The notes under the pieces: generated by a model
What the model saw: only the letters and a program-made list of their open reading frames with translations
What the model was told of the DNA's origin: nothing
Databases searched by the model: none
Shown here: positions 21,569 through 33,500 of the stretch, one piece after another
Position numbering within the stretch: position 1 is the stretch's first letter
Layout: each line of letters begins with the position of its first letter
Made by a program: the position numbers and the translations under genes
Source: Trametes villosa
Taxonomy: Eukaryota; Basidiomycota; Agaricomycetes; Polyporales; Polyporaceae
Reading direction: 5' to 3'
Assembly: GCA_002964805.2 (NCBI GenBank)
Contig: PUDQ02000003.1
Span: 2,542,001 to 2,606,000 of the forward strand
Length of the DNA stretch: 64,000 bases

Positions 21569-24500
21569 TTAGGACGACGATGCGCCCATTGCCATCGCGT
21601 ACAGCTTTTCCTTGTCTCCGCTCTCGTCCACGAGCGCGCGAAGCAGCCCTTTCTCGTTCTGTAGCAGCTCGCTTGGCTTGCCGAACTCGACCTGTACCAC
21701 GTTTAGTGCGTCAGCTTGCTCCCTTACCCTAAGCCATGTCCGTTACTCACGATGCGTCCGGCGTCAAGGACCATCTGCAGGTAGGGAAATTGTGGTCAGC
21801 GAAATAGCGCGTGGCCGAAGAGCAGACGCGAACGACGCACAATTTTGTCAGCGTCCATGATCGTCTGCAGACGATGTGCGACTGTCAGTAAGGTCACGTC
21901 CTTGCCGAGCTCCGTGCGCAGAGACGTTTGGATGATCGAGTCCGTCTCATAGTCTGTCAACGCGGGTTAGCATCTGTACGCTCTCAAGTAACCTCACAAC
22001 GCACCGATAGCAGATGTGGCTATGAACGCGAAAGTTAGAAACTCGAGCGACGCTCCGACGCAAGGGAAGACGCACCCTCGTCGAGAATGAGCAACTTGCT
22101 CCGCCTCACGATCGCACGCGCCAACGCGAGGATCTGCCTCTGTCCGACAGACAGGTTCGCGCCTCCCCCTGCGATCTCCGTATCGAGCGTGATGCGCGAC
22201 TGGTCTTCCTCGTTCTGCAGGTTGAACAGCCCGGCGGAGCGCAGAGCGTCGTTCAGCACGGCGTCGTCGTGCTCGGAGAATGGGTCGAGGTTCTGTCGGA
22301 GCGTGCCGCTGAGAAGTTCCGGCTGTGCACATCTGTTAGTCTTGTGGATCGGACATGGGAGAAAGAAAGTGGTACGGACGACTTGTGGAATGATGGTCAT
22401 GTTGGAGCGTAGTGCGTCAAGGTTGAGTTTATCTGTGAGTAGCCCGTCGTATCGTATGGCACCCTCCGTGAGGATGCAACGCAGCAGCGACAGCGTGAGG
22501 GAGCTCTGCACACCGATGAGCGGCGAAAAGAATGTCTGAATAGCAATGACATACCTTGCCACTACCAGTACGACCGACGATTCCAATACGCTCTCCAGAG
22601 GCAACCTCAAACGATACATCGTGCAGCACCTTCGGGCCATCCTGCAAATGCCATGAGCGATCACTTTTCCGGCCCGCATAAGCGATCGCTTTTCCGGGCA
22701 TGAGAGACGTACCTCGGAGTATCGCGCGGAAAGCCCATCGACTTCGAGACGGCCACTCGCTGGCCAGTAAGCGGGAGGTACGCCTTCGGGTGTGTTCTTC
22801 GGCTCCTGCTCAATGAGTAGGTACTGTTGGATGCGCTCCAAGCTTCGGGAGAGACGATCAACGTCACATTAGTTGGACATGTACGATAGGTGTCTAACCT
22901 GTTGCCTGCCATCGAACAGATGAGCCTCAGTCATGCGGGTCCCCCGGTTCTTAACATCGCACGTACCTGCAATCTCGAACTCGTTGAACAGCTTGATAAC
23001 CTGGAATATAACCGTACTGAATGCCGCTGTGGAACAATATGAAACAGAGCAACGATCAGTCCGGGAGATCGTGCTTACTGGCCATGTTCAGTGAGAACCC
23101 GGTATCGGACGCGCTCATCTCCGATATGTAGGTGAGGTAAACTGCGAGGCTGGTGGCGTAGATTGTCCCAATGATGTCGATGCGCCCGAAAACCCACCTG
23201 TTCAGATTTCCGAATCGTTAGGAAAAAAACAAGGTGCCGGTGCACGCGCGACTAACCGGTTGAGGTTCTGGTGGTTTATGGCCACGCGAGTGTACCGATC
23301 GATCCGGTTGTATGCGGTCTTCTTGAAAGCTTCTTGTGCACCATAGGCCCTGACCGATGCTGAATTCGAGTCGTAAGATAGGCATTGTTGAGCGAGCAGT
23401 GAATGTACGCACTTATCCCGCTGATAGCAGCGCCGAAGTGGCTCAGCACGGGTGCCTTGGAATTGCTCATTTCGCGCTTGACGGCCAGCTGCGCTCTCAT
23501 GAAGACGTGGCCGCATGCCCCTCCCGCGGCGGCGACCATGAGGGAAGGGATGACGAAGATGGGCGAGAACAGGACGACTGCGAACATCTTCAGGAGCATG
23601 TACATGATCATCTCGAGCAAGTACTCGGTTGCCCTTGCGATGCGGTTGTCCACTGTGGCACGGTCAGTGTGCATTCATGGTAGCGAGACAAATGCGGGGC
23701 ATCGTACAGGTCTGGATGTCCTCGGTGCAACGAGCGATGATGCGCGCTGTCGGTGTTTTATCCAGCCAACTGCAGCCCGCCGACTTGGAGTCAGCGCGTG
23801 CGGTACGACGGGAGCACAAGAACGAACCGCAGTGTGGTACCCAACACGGAGGTTACGAGCAATTGATGGACGATCCTTGCAGAACGGATGCTGCCGAAGA
23901 CGTAGTAAAACGCGCAAAACGCGGCTGAGGCCATACCCGCCGCTACCAGTAGCGTGTACATAGTCAAGTAGCTAATAGAAGGAGTAAATCAGTCGTACTG
24001 GCGGTCCGCATGACTATGACGGCAGGGCTTACTGTGAGACCTGGACCTCGTTCGCTGGATGCAACTCATACTGGGAAGCCCAGTAACCGAGATACCAGGT
24101 CTGCGCAATAATGAAAAAACACAACAGCCGGCGTTCACGTGGACTCACTTGGACATTCCCGAAAACCTGTCTCGTGATGTGTCCGGCCATGTACACCAGC
24201 CAGAACAAGTGTGGCCTCTTCGCCATGTTCGCGATGTACAGCTTCGCTACACGCTGCCGTCAGTAAACACCGCAACGCGCGCATCATCTCAATTTCGACG
24301 CTCACCAGCCGACCAGCCAACATGCCCGTCAGCCATCTCCTCCGCGACGACGAGCTTTCCCGCAGCCTGCTTAGCTTCCGCGTCCTCCGGCTTCTCATGG
24401 TCGACCTCGTGCTCGGCCTTCTCGATCTCTTGATTTTCTTCTTTTACCTCCTTCAAGAGCTCCGAGTCGTGCTCGAGGGCGCTGGCGAGAGATCCTTGGC

Positions 24501-27500
24501 TTAGGATGCGCCCGTCCGAGCCCGTGCCGACTACGAAGTCCGCGACGGGGCTGACCATGGCGACGTTGTGCGTCTGTCGAATGCGTTGTTTAGAGATCGT
24601 TTTTGCGGGGTGCGAGCAGGTATATGACTTACAACGAGGATGATGGTACGCCCTTTGAGTAGCTCGCCTTTGAGGCATTTGTCAACGATCCACTTCGAGG
24701 TGTGCACGTCGAGCGCCGCGAGGATCTGGAACATAGGCAGCCTAAGTATTGTTCAGACGGTTCTCGTGTGTAGAACACCAACATCGTCGAGAAGGAGAAC
24801 CGCGGCGGATGAGTACACGGCGCGCGCCAGTGTGATACGAGCCTTTTGACCACCACTGCACGAACAACGTGAGCGACTGTTACGGTAAGTAGCTTGAGAT
24901 AGTGGCGCACCTCAAGGTGATACCCTTCTCACCGACCTCTGTTTGGTCTCCGGCGTCGAGTAGACTGAGGTCGCGCTTCAACGCGCATTGATCGAGGACT
25001 AGACGTAGCATGCAGTGTCAGGCCTCGCAGATGCACTGCCCAATATGAGCCTACCCTGGTTGTATCGGACTTCATCGTACGGGGCTCCGAAGATGATGTT
25101 ATTCTGGAGCGTTGTGAGAAATCGCTTCTGAAGGCTGCATGGAGTAGTTCGGACGTACCCTGATGGTGTCGTTCTGCACCCAAGATTCCTGAGCAGCGTA
25201 CGCGACACCACCCTCTCTCGGTAAGTTGACGAACGAGTCCGCGGCCGTAGGTATGTAGTGCATCTCGCCTGCATGTACACGCCCAGCAATCAGTACGGAA
25301 CCACATCCACAAGACCACAGATGTATTTACCGAGGAGAGCCATGAGCAACGACGTCTTCCCAGAGCCCGTCGCGCCGACAATAAGGTTAATCTTCCCTTT
25401 GCGGAATGCCAGCTCGTCGTCTATGCTCAGCATGAACGTACGCTTTCGCGTACCGCCGGGGGTTTGAGAGGGCGCGGTGTCCTTGGACCACGTGAACGAC
25501 GCATGACGTATTGCGACCAAATCCTTCTTGTCTTCGGGGACTGTGCTTGGGCACAGCAGGGTGGCGTCGGTCTCCTGCTCCTCGTCAAACTCGTCGATGA
25601 GCTCGGTCTACGTGGACGTCAGCGAAATGTTGTCAGTTGACCCAAATAACCGCACGTTTCTCAGGAAGTCAGAGAGTCGCTCGAGTGAGACCTTCGCTGA
25701 AAGGAGGGAAGACGTGTTAGGAACGCGGTCGCGGGTAAATCGCTGGTCTTACATTGCACTAGCTGCGGGATCATGTAGAACGACGCTTGCATGTCGATAC
25801 GCAGCATGTCGAACACTGTAGCCTTCGTGTCAGCGGCTCCAACTTCTAGATGCGAGTCGCAGTATGGCGCTCACCAGACATTGAGGAGAACACTCGAGAG
25901 GCTACACAAACGAACGTCAGACAACGTCCTGAAGGAACCTGAGAATGGTAGTACGTACCCGTCAACTCTTGCTTCATGATCACGGTCTACGGGAGCCGTC
26001 AGCATCCAGGCGTGTGCGTAAACATACTGGACACTCACATAAGTGAAGAACGTCGCGAGCATGATCACGACAGGGATCATGTAGCTATCCCTGTGTCAGC
26101 AACAAATGTTCGGCGCACGTCGTTGCGTGACCACACGTACTTGCACAAGCTGATCATCATGGTAAGCAGCTTGGTCTTGCGCACCACCACGAGTTCCTCC
26201 TCGCGCTTCTTGTCGAGCTGTGCGACCATGCGCGGCTCCCAACCGAATAGTTTCACCATGCGGATGACGTTCATCGCTGTACAGGGGAAGTGGTGAGTTT
26301 GGCGTATGGTCAGGTGCGAGAAGTCTCGAGATTCGGACGTACTCTCCGTCACTGTTTGAACGCGAGCGTCGGTCTACGCAGAGACGCAGTCAAGTTTAAG
26401 AACATGCATAACAACATGGGGAGAAGACGCACGAGCTTCATCTTCTCCCGCTGAGCGCCCTGGATGTGTTTCGTGATATACCCGGGGATCGGGAGGGAGA
26501 CGAGCATCGCCGCCAATCCAGCGAGGGCGCTGCATGTTGTCGTAGTAAGCGTGGATCCAACCACTGAAGGGTTGCGAGTTGCACCTCCAACCGAGGATCT
26601 GATAGAGGAATACGATGCACAACGCCACCTGGAAAGGCGATTCGACCGCTGCACAATATCGTCAGTCTAGCTATCAGAGCATTTCTCGTAGTAAGCGCTG
26701 AAAAGACGACGTACTGACGAAGACAGACCATATCCCGAGGTTCTCGAGGTTGCTGAGGTCACTCGAGACGAGGTTGTTGATCCTGCCGATGAGGTGCTTG
26801 CTCCCGTCCTGCTTCGGCTTCTCATCCTTCGCAGGATCCGGCGCGCTCGGCGCGGAGGATCCTTCCTCGGAGGAGGCTTTCGCTTTTCCCTTGGAAGAGC
26901 TGCTCGTGCTCGGGGCTGCCGTCGTGCTCGCACTGGCGGTCGCGATTTGCTCCTCTGTCTCCTCCGTACCGCTCTGCGACGCATCGTCCGGAGTAACGCT
27001 TTCCGTTCCGACCACACTCTCCGAAGCCGAAGATGAGTCCGCCGTATCCGCCTTCATGCGTACCCGCAGTGCATGCTCGAACACCAGTTCCGTGACGATC
27101 GCCTGGATCCGCACGCTCAACCGCGACTATCGCCCCTTCAGTACCCCACTATCCTGGAGGGAGACGGAGAGGGGCGTACCTGATAGTACAAGAACCACTG
27201 GTCGGAGATGTGCTTGAACACCCTGCCAAGGAAGAAGAGGGCGATCCAGAACCAGGGGCGGACGTGTGTCACTTGCCGGCCGGATTCGAGGTAGCTGCAT
27301 GAGGGGCGGGAGATGAGTAGGTGCGGGAAAGGATTGTGGCGAAGGGGACTTGCGTGAGGAGCTGGTTGATACTGATGGGCGCGGCGAAGGCAGCGATGAC
27401 CTGCGCATGGTTAGTGCGTCCCGGATTCGTAGGCTTGGTGTGTACGTACAGCTGTGATCGACATGGCAGCTAGATTAAGGAGCTCGACCCCTGTGGAAGA

Positions 27501-28697
27501 TTGTTCAACCATACGGCACGATGTCTGTACGTGCATCGCAACTCACGAAAGATACTGATGAGTTCTAAAGCCAGGTGCCTGCGCGACTTGTTCTGCAGCG
27601 GGTCTAGACGCTAATACCACGGTTCATCAGTGGCTGAGCCTGTAATATTAATCATGGAAGTACTGAGAGACTCACGGGGAAGCTACGCCCAACGAGGTTC
27701 TTCAGGTGGTCGTACTCTGGCAGTGGCGGCAGCATTTCGTAGGTCAGCCGCGGGACGCGCCATGCAAGCCAGATGAGCGGCTCCACGTAGATGTACGTGA
27801 GCAGCGAGAATAGAGATGCCGTCTGTTCTGGGTGTAGGTCTAGTTTGTCCTGTGCCAAAGAAAAACTGTCAGTGTTTGCTAGTTTCTGATGTTTGGTATA
27901 CGTGCACGCACCTCTGAGTGGATCGGGACGTAGTTCCGCGGGCAGAAGAGAGGAATGAATACCCCGCTTAGCGACAGCAGCGCAATTTTGGCCCATAAGA
28001 AGCGGCCTTCGCTTGAGTCGGCCATGGGGAGGTCCACGGTCGCCATAGGCCAAACGTCACGGTAGAGGTAGATGCCCCAGACCATTGAAAGGAGGAGCGA
28101 CACATGCACAAACGCGCGATAGACGATCTTCGCGCTTCCAAACGTGGAGAAGGCTCCCAGCACGGCAAGATAGACCTATAAGATGATAAGCGTTATGGGG
28201 GAGAAGCTTGACGGGGGTGATTACACGTACATAGAGGGCGATTTGGACGAAGTCGACTGCGGCGAGTGGGCCAATTACGCGTACACGCGTGGAGGGGTCG
28301 CGTATAGGTGAAAGTACCGCCAAGGCCAGGAGCGCCAGGATGCACAAGAGCTGCACAAGTCTAAACAGGAAGATTGTGATGCTACCGAGAGACTCTACGC
28401 GTCGGCGGAGGAAGGCATGGGTCTCCAGAGAATCCGAGGCATGAGACAACCTCCTGCTGTAGAAGCTCCCCAACGCAGGTGGGAGGAGCAGCGCTGCGGA
28501 TATCAGCGCACAATATGCGGGTATGACCAAAGAATCAAGCCAAGGGCTGCATTGTCATCAGTATGCAAGCTCCGGCTACGAACGCGGCGAACGTGAACGA
28601 ACCTTTGGGAAGCTGACGCGATAGTAATACCGGACGCTGTGAGAGGGATTTGGGGAATCGCGGTGAGCCAGTCCATTGGGCGGCTCATGGCGGACAA
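21569..28697 (-). CDS. ABCC/MRP-type full-length ABC transporter, gene 1 of tandem pair
   Basis: This is a full ABC exporter with order TMD0-like N-terminus, TMD1, NBD1, TMD2, NBD2, in many exons. The start is ATG 28697 or 28688 ([15 protein letters not shown]). Hydrophobic helices include [18 protein letters not shown] and [21 protein letters not shown]1 loop 2 carries a ~75-residue Ser/Glu/Ala-rich insertion between RMKADTAD and [17 protein letters not shown]1 has Walker [20 protein letters not shown] (~25.36 kb), signature [15 protein letters not shown] (~24.84 kb), Walker B AVLLLDD and the H-loop [13 protein letters not shown]2 has Walker [11 protein letters not shown] (~22.56 kb), [19 protein letters not shown] (~22.12 kb), KLLILDE and [15 protein letters not shown]. 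The C-terminus is [14 protein letters not shown]. It is a predicted membrane exporter of organic anions, conjugates or drugs; the substrate cannot be told from sequence. No disabling change is seen. Confidence 0.95.
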
Positions 28698-29367
28698 TCG
28701 TCGCGTAGATCTGTAAAGCTGGCGCAGCCGTCGTGGTAGTTGGAGATGACGGTGCAGCTTGGATGACCGCTGGTCAGGATCTTATACATACGCTGCAGAT
28801 CCTTCAATGGTTAGCCCGAGCCCATGCACGGCGTATTGTGTAAGTGGTTCGTCCAGGACAGACCGAGCAGAGAGATAGAAGCCGCTGGGTCGGGCGCGCA
28901 GACCGTACACTCTCACACATGACCGTCGCCGCGGCAAGCTATTCTGAGAGGACTCACACGCGTCGTAGAATTGTCAAGATGAGGCGTACATTCAGGACAG
29001 ATAACAGCGTGTAGAAAGGCGACGTTTCCAAGAGCGAATGGTTGAGTGTGGAGAACCGGAAGGGAGGTCTGAAGCGCCCATCGCGCAAGCAAGCGCGTTT
29101 CCGGCGCTTAATCCGTTTTCTCAGTTATCCTTCGTCCATCTCTACCGTTTTGCGCAGGATGCTGGTCACCGGCTCGATGCTGCATTTAGAGGTCTAGTGG
29201 CGACATATATACGTGAGGAAGCTGCCTGTGCTGCCCGAGAGTTCGCCGCCAGAGTACGCCGGCGCGCGGCGTACGTTCCTTCCCGGCTTCGGCCCAAGTG
29301 CAATCCCGCTAGGGCTTCCAGTTAGTATCATTATGTGCGTTGCCATCCCAGTCCTTTGTACCGCTCA
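28698..29367. other. 5' flank of ABC gene 1
   Basis: Expected to hold the transporter promoter. A short frame immediately upstream (28.76-28.69 kb, minus; [20 protein letters not shown]) looks protein-like and could be an additional 5' exon, but it meets an in-frame TGA before the chosen ATG. A 95-codon plus-strand frame (29038-29325) has no recognised features. Confidence 0.35.
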
Positions 29368-29610
29368 CTAACAAGAAACTGTTACTGCCGCCAGTAAGAG
29401 CGATACTGAGATGAGCACCACTGGAACACAGAAATCATCTGCCAGTGCGAAAGGCGAAAGCCTGCGCTCCTTCACAGCTTGTAAGTATACGAACTCGATG
29501 CCGGCCGCTGCGTACTTTAGCACGAACGCCAGCCGAACCCAACCCGTTTCATCCCCGTCTAAATCGATTGCTCTGGCCCGTGCGCAATGATCGACCTGCA
29601 AGTCAACCAT
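29368..29610 (-). CDS. Possible small membrane-protein exon
   Basis: ATG at 29610 opens an 80-codon frame with two hydrophobic segments, VRLAFVLKYAAAGIEFVYL and FCVPVVLISVSLLLAAVTVSC, separated by a basic stretch (KERRLSPFALADD). The second segment overlaps a possible GTAACA donor. It lies upstream of ABC gene 1 on the same strand, so it may be a stray 5' exon of a transporter or the remnant of a third paralogue. The evidence is only composition and position. Confidence 0.3.
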   Translation of the reverse strand: MVDLQVDHCARARAIDLDGDETGWVRLAFVLKYAAAGIEFVYLQAVKERRLSPFALADDFCVPVVLISVSLLLAAVTVSC

Positions 29611-29628
29611 CGTCAGTCTGGCGGGGCA

Positions 29629-30300
29629 CTTGTTCGCTTCAACAGGCGCCCAACATCCGCCGTCTGCCAGCCTCTGCCAGCCTCCTCTCCCGGTATATCA
29701 ACCGCCCCCTTCGCCGTTCCCCCTTCCTCATTTCTTCTTCCTCCAACCACACCTCCCCCAACCTCGAGTGCGATGCATACTCGGGCAGCTGCGCCATGGC
29801 CGAGGTGCGGGCGCGGCACGAACAACGACCTATCCCCGCCGAATCGGTAAGTAGTCCCGAGTTCCCCCAGCCTCACTCGCAGTTTAAGACGTGTGCTGAG
29901 GCGGAGGTGCCCGGCGCAGGCGCGATGTCGTGGCTTTCTAGACCAGTGCCCTGGAAGACGAGTATCGCCTGTGGAGCTCAGGGCCGCGCGCTGGACCTTT
30001 CGGGGAGGGGGGTCCACCGTGGAAGCATTGACCACCCGCCTGCGGGGTAAGTACTTGCAACCCTCATCGGGCAATACATTGCTAACCTCCCTCGTAGGAC
30101 CTCTGACCTTTGCCCCCTTCCGTGACAGCTGCCCCTCCATGGACCGCGGACCTAGGACGACAAGAAGACCTTCCTCTGCCAGCGCGTGGACCGGGCGGGC
30201 GATGGACGAAGACGACGACAGGGCGCCCTCCACGGACGACACCTCCGCCAACGCGGAGTCGGTAAGTATTTCCTGCTAGGGGACGAGGCAGAGGCTGGGG
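29629..30300 (+). repeat. Dispersed, diverged copy of the 2-kb tandem unit between the ABC genes
   Basis: It has the same order of elements as at 12.6-17.6 kb: TTGTTCGCTTCAACAGGCGCC, GTATATCAAC at 29693-29702, a CT-rich leader, and ATG at 29773 (MHTRAAAPWPRCGRGTNNDL) ending at a GTAAGT donor at 29847. A second exon (ARWTFRGGGSTVEALTTRLR, donor near 30,049) and a third ending DEDDDRAPSTDDTSANAES follow, the last before a GTAAGT donor at 30261. Splice signals are well preserved despite sequence divergence, which suggests a functional transcript. Confidence 0.6.
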
Positions 30301-30308
30301 TATATCTC

Positions 30309-30379
30309 GGGGATAGCGCAGGCCTCATCGTGGCCCCCGGGTCTAGTACCCGCCTTACTGCGGGGAAGCCAACTGCGCT
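30309..30379. repeat. Dispersed repeat, copy 2 (3' flank of ABC gene 2)
   Basis: Partner of 20851-20937. It shares GGGGATAGCGCAGGCCTC, CCCCCGGGTCTAGTACCCGCC and GGGGAAGCCAACTGCGCT, but lacks ~16 bases. It lies 175 bases downstream of the ABC gene 2 stop. Confidence 0.8.
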
Positions 30380-30553
30380 GCGACTCTTTTGTGTATGTCG
30401 TTGTCCGTAGCTGTAAGAATATCATGCGATTCCTCGATGATTCGTGCACATGGCCAGCTGTGCATCGAAACGTCGAGTAGCAAAGATGCCGAAACAGGGT
30501 ATATACAAACGTCCAGAGCAGAGGTATCGGTATCGCGCTGAAGGGAAACGTGC

Positions 30554-33500
30554 TCACGACGATGACGCACCCCGCGCCATCTCGTAGAGCTTCTCCCTAT
30601 CGCCGCTCTCGTCCACCAGCGCGCGGAACATCCCCTTGTCGTTCCGGAGAAGTTCATCGGGCTTTCCGAACTCGACCTATGCGGGATCAGCACTGTTAAG
30701 CGACGGCCTGGGGTTAGACTACTCACTACACGTCCGGCATCGAGGACCATCTGCCGCGAGGATAGCAATTCAGAGATGCAGACTACGGAGCGCGAACAGA
30801 GGGACGACGTACGATTTTGTCGGCATCCATGATAGTTTGCAGACGGTGAGCGACTGTCAGTAGGGTTACATCCTTGCCAAGCTCGCTCCGAAGAGACGTC
30901 TGGATGATGGTGTCCGTTTCGTAGTCTGTCCATACGCGTCAGCCACGTCCTATACTCGCGCAAATACCCTTCACAAACCTATGGCGGACGTAGCTGCGGG
31001 ACGGTGAGGAACACGTTCAGTACTCCAGCATAAACGCGTCAAACATACCTTCGTCGAGGATTAGTAACTTGCTCCGCCTCACGATAGCGCGTGCCAGGGC
31101 GAGAATCTGCCGCTGTCCGACAGACAAGTTACTTCCCCCGCCCGCGACCTCCGTGTCGAGCGTGATGCGTGACTTGTCGCCCTCTTCCTGGAGGTTGAAC
31201 AGCCCCGCGGCGCGGAGCGCGTCGTTGAGGACGGCGTCGTCGTGCTCGGAGAAGGGGTCCAGGTTCTGGCGCAGTGTCCCCGAGAGGAGCTCGGGCTGTG
31301 AGGTACCTGTCAGTGCGTACTTCGAGGAGAGGAGCGGGATGAAGGCGGACCACTTGGGGGATGATCGTAATGTTGGAACGCAGGGCGTCGAGGTTGAGTT
31401 TCGCGATATCTAGTCCGTCGTACCGGACGCTTCCTTCGGTGAGGATGCAGCGGAGAAGCGCAAGGGTTAGAGAGCTCTGCAATATGGTTAGCGAGCTATA
31501 AGCGCGGCCCTGTGAATGTAGACATGCCTTTCCGCTGCCTGTGCGACCGACGATGCCCACGCGCTCTCCCGGCGCGATCTCGAATGAGATGTCATGCAAC
31601 ACTTCCGGACCATCCTACAATCACGGTCAGACTCTGCCTATGTGCGCAGCGCTCCTCAAACTTACAGGCGAGTATCGGGCGGAAAGATTCTCGACCACAA
31701 GGTGCCCACTGGCGGGCCAGTACGCAGGCGGTACGCCGTCGGGGGAGGGCTTCGGCTCCTGTTCGACGGACAGGTACTGCTGTATGCGCTCCAAGCTATA
31801 AGAAGGAGAGTTCAGGTAAGTTGGTCAAATTTATACAACCTCTGGCCCGTGCTCACCTGTTGCCTGAGGATGACAAACTCGTTTTCAGAATACGTCGGTT
31901 ACAATAACATTACTATGCACGCACCGTGAATCTCGAACATATTGAAAATTCTGACCACGCCAAAAATCATGCCACTGAACGCGGCTGCGATGTCACAAAT
32001 AAGCAGGCGCGACTGAGCAGAAAAAGCAGTCGGACGCACTAGCCATGTTGAGGGAGAATCCCGTATCGGAGGCGCCGAGGCGAGAAGCGTAGACGAGGTA
32101 CGCCGCAAGACTGGTCGCGAATACGGTGCCGATGAAGTCCATACGCGCGGAGATCCACCTGCGTCGGGGGTGTTTAGTCATTGGGAAATGCGCAGGCGAG
32201 GATGTCCCACCTGTTGAAGTTCTCGTGCATGATCGCTACGCGGCTGTACTTGTTCACCCGTATGGAGAGCTCCTTCTTGAATGCCTCTTGTGCACCGTAC
32301 GCTCGGATAGAGGCTGTTCGAATCCGATGGCGTCAGACTTCGCCATCTTGAATGCTACACAGCCAAAAGAGTACGTACTGATACCGCTGATAGCAGCGCC
32401 GAAGTGGCCGAGTACCGGTGCCTTCGCGTTGCTCAGTTCGCGTTTGGTCGACAACTGGCCCTTCATGTACACGTTTCCGAGGAAGACACCCAGTGCTGCG
32501 ACCACGACGGACGGCGCGAGGAAGATGGGCGAAAAGAGCACGACTGCGAGAACTTTCAGTAAGACGTAGATGGTCCGTTCGATCAACATCTGAGTAGACA
32601 TGGATATCCCGTCGTCGACTGCATAGCGGAGTGTGTCCTGTTAGATTTCAGGGGATGCAGAGGGGGATATGCTCGCGCTTGCCTGTCTGTATGTCCTCGG
32701 TGCAGCGTGTGACGATACGGGACGTCGGTGTTCTATCCAGCCACCTGTGGATACCGTTAATGAAGATGCGCCCCGGTACACACAACGAAGAGATGCTTAC
32801 CTGAGGGTAGTACCCAGGACTGACCGGACGAGTTTCTGGTGAACTATCCTCGAAGCTCGGATGCTTCCGTAGAGGTACCAAGTGATGAAAAAGATTGCTA
32901 TGATCATGCTGACGACGATGGTCGCGGTGTATACCGTCAGGTAGCTGGTCACGTTGAGTATGTGTGCGAAGTAGTTGTACCAGTCCTACTCACTGTCGGA
33001 GAGATATCTCACTTGCCGGGTGGGTCTCGTATTGTGATGCCCAATGGCCAAGGTACCACGCCTGATAGAATGTTAGCGTCAGTGAATAGCTCAGAGTGTT
33101 GGTATACACCAGACACTGACCTGCACGTTCATGAGGGAGTGATGGGTGACCTGGGAGAAGGCATAGATCGCCCAGAACAACACTGGTCTGCTCGACGTGT
33201 TTCCTATGAATAGCTTGACTGTCATTGCCGAAGGTCAGTCACCCGACGTTCGCGCATCGAACGCAAGAAACCTACGAGCTCTCCATCCGACATGTCCGAC
33301 TTCCATCTCTTCGGCGACGACGAGCTTTCCGGCAGCTTGCTTGGCCTCCGCCGCTGGCTTCTCCGAGTCCACTTCTTGCTCGGTCTTCTCTAGCTCTTCG
33401 CGCTCTTCTTTGAGCTCCTTTACGAGGTGTGTATCCCGCTCGAGGACCGCGTCGAGGGATTCTTGACTAAGTATGCGCCCGTCCGAGCCCACGTCGACGA

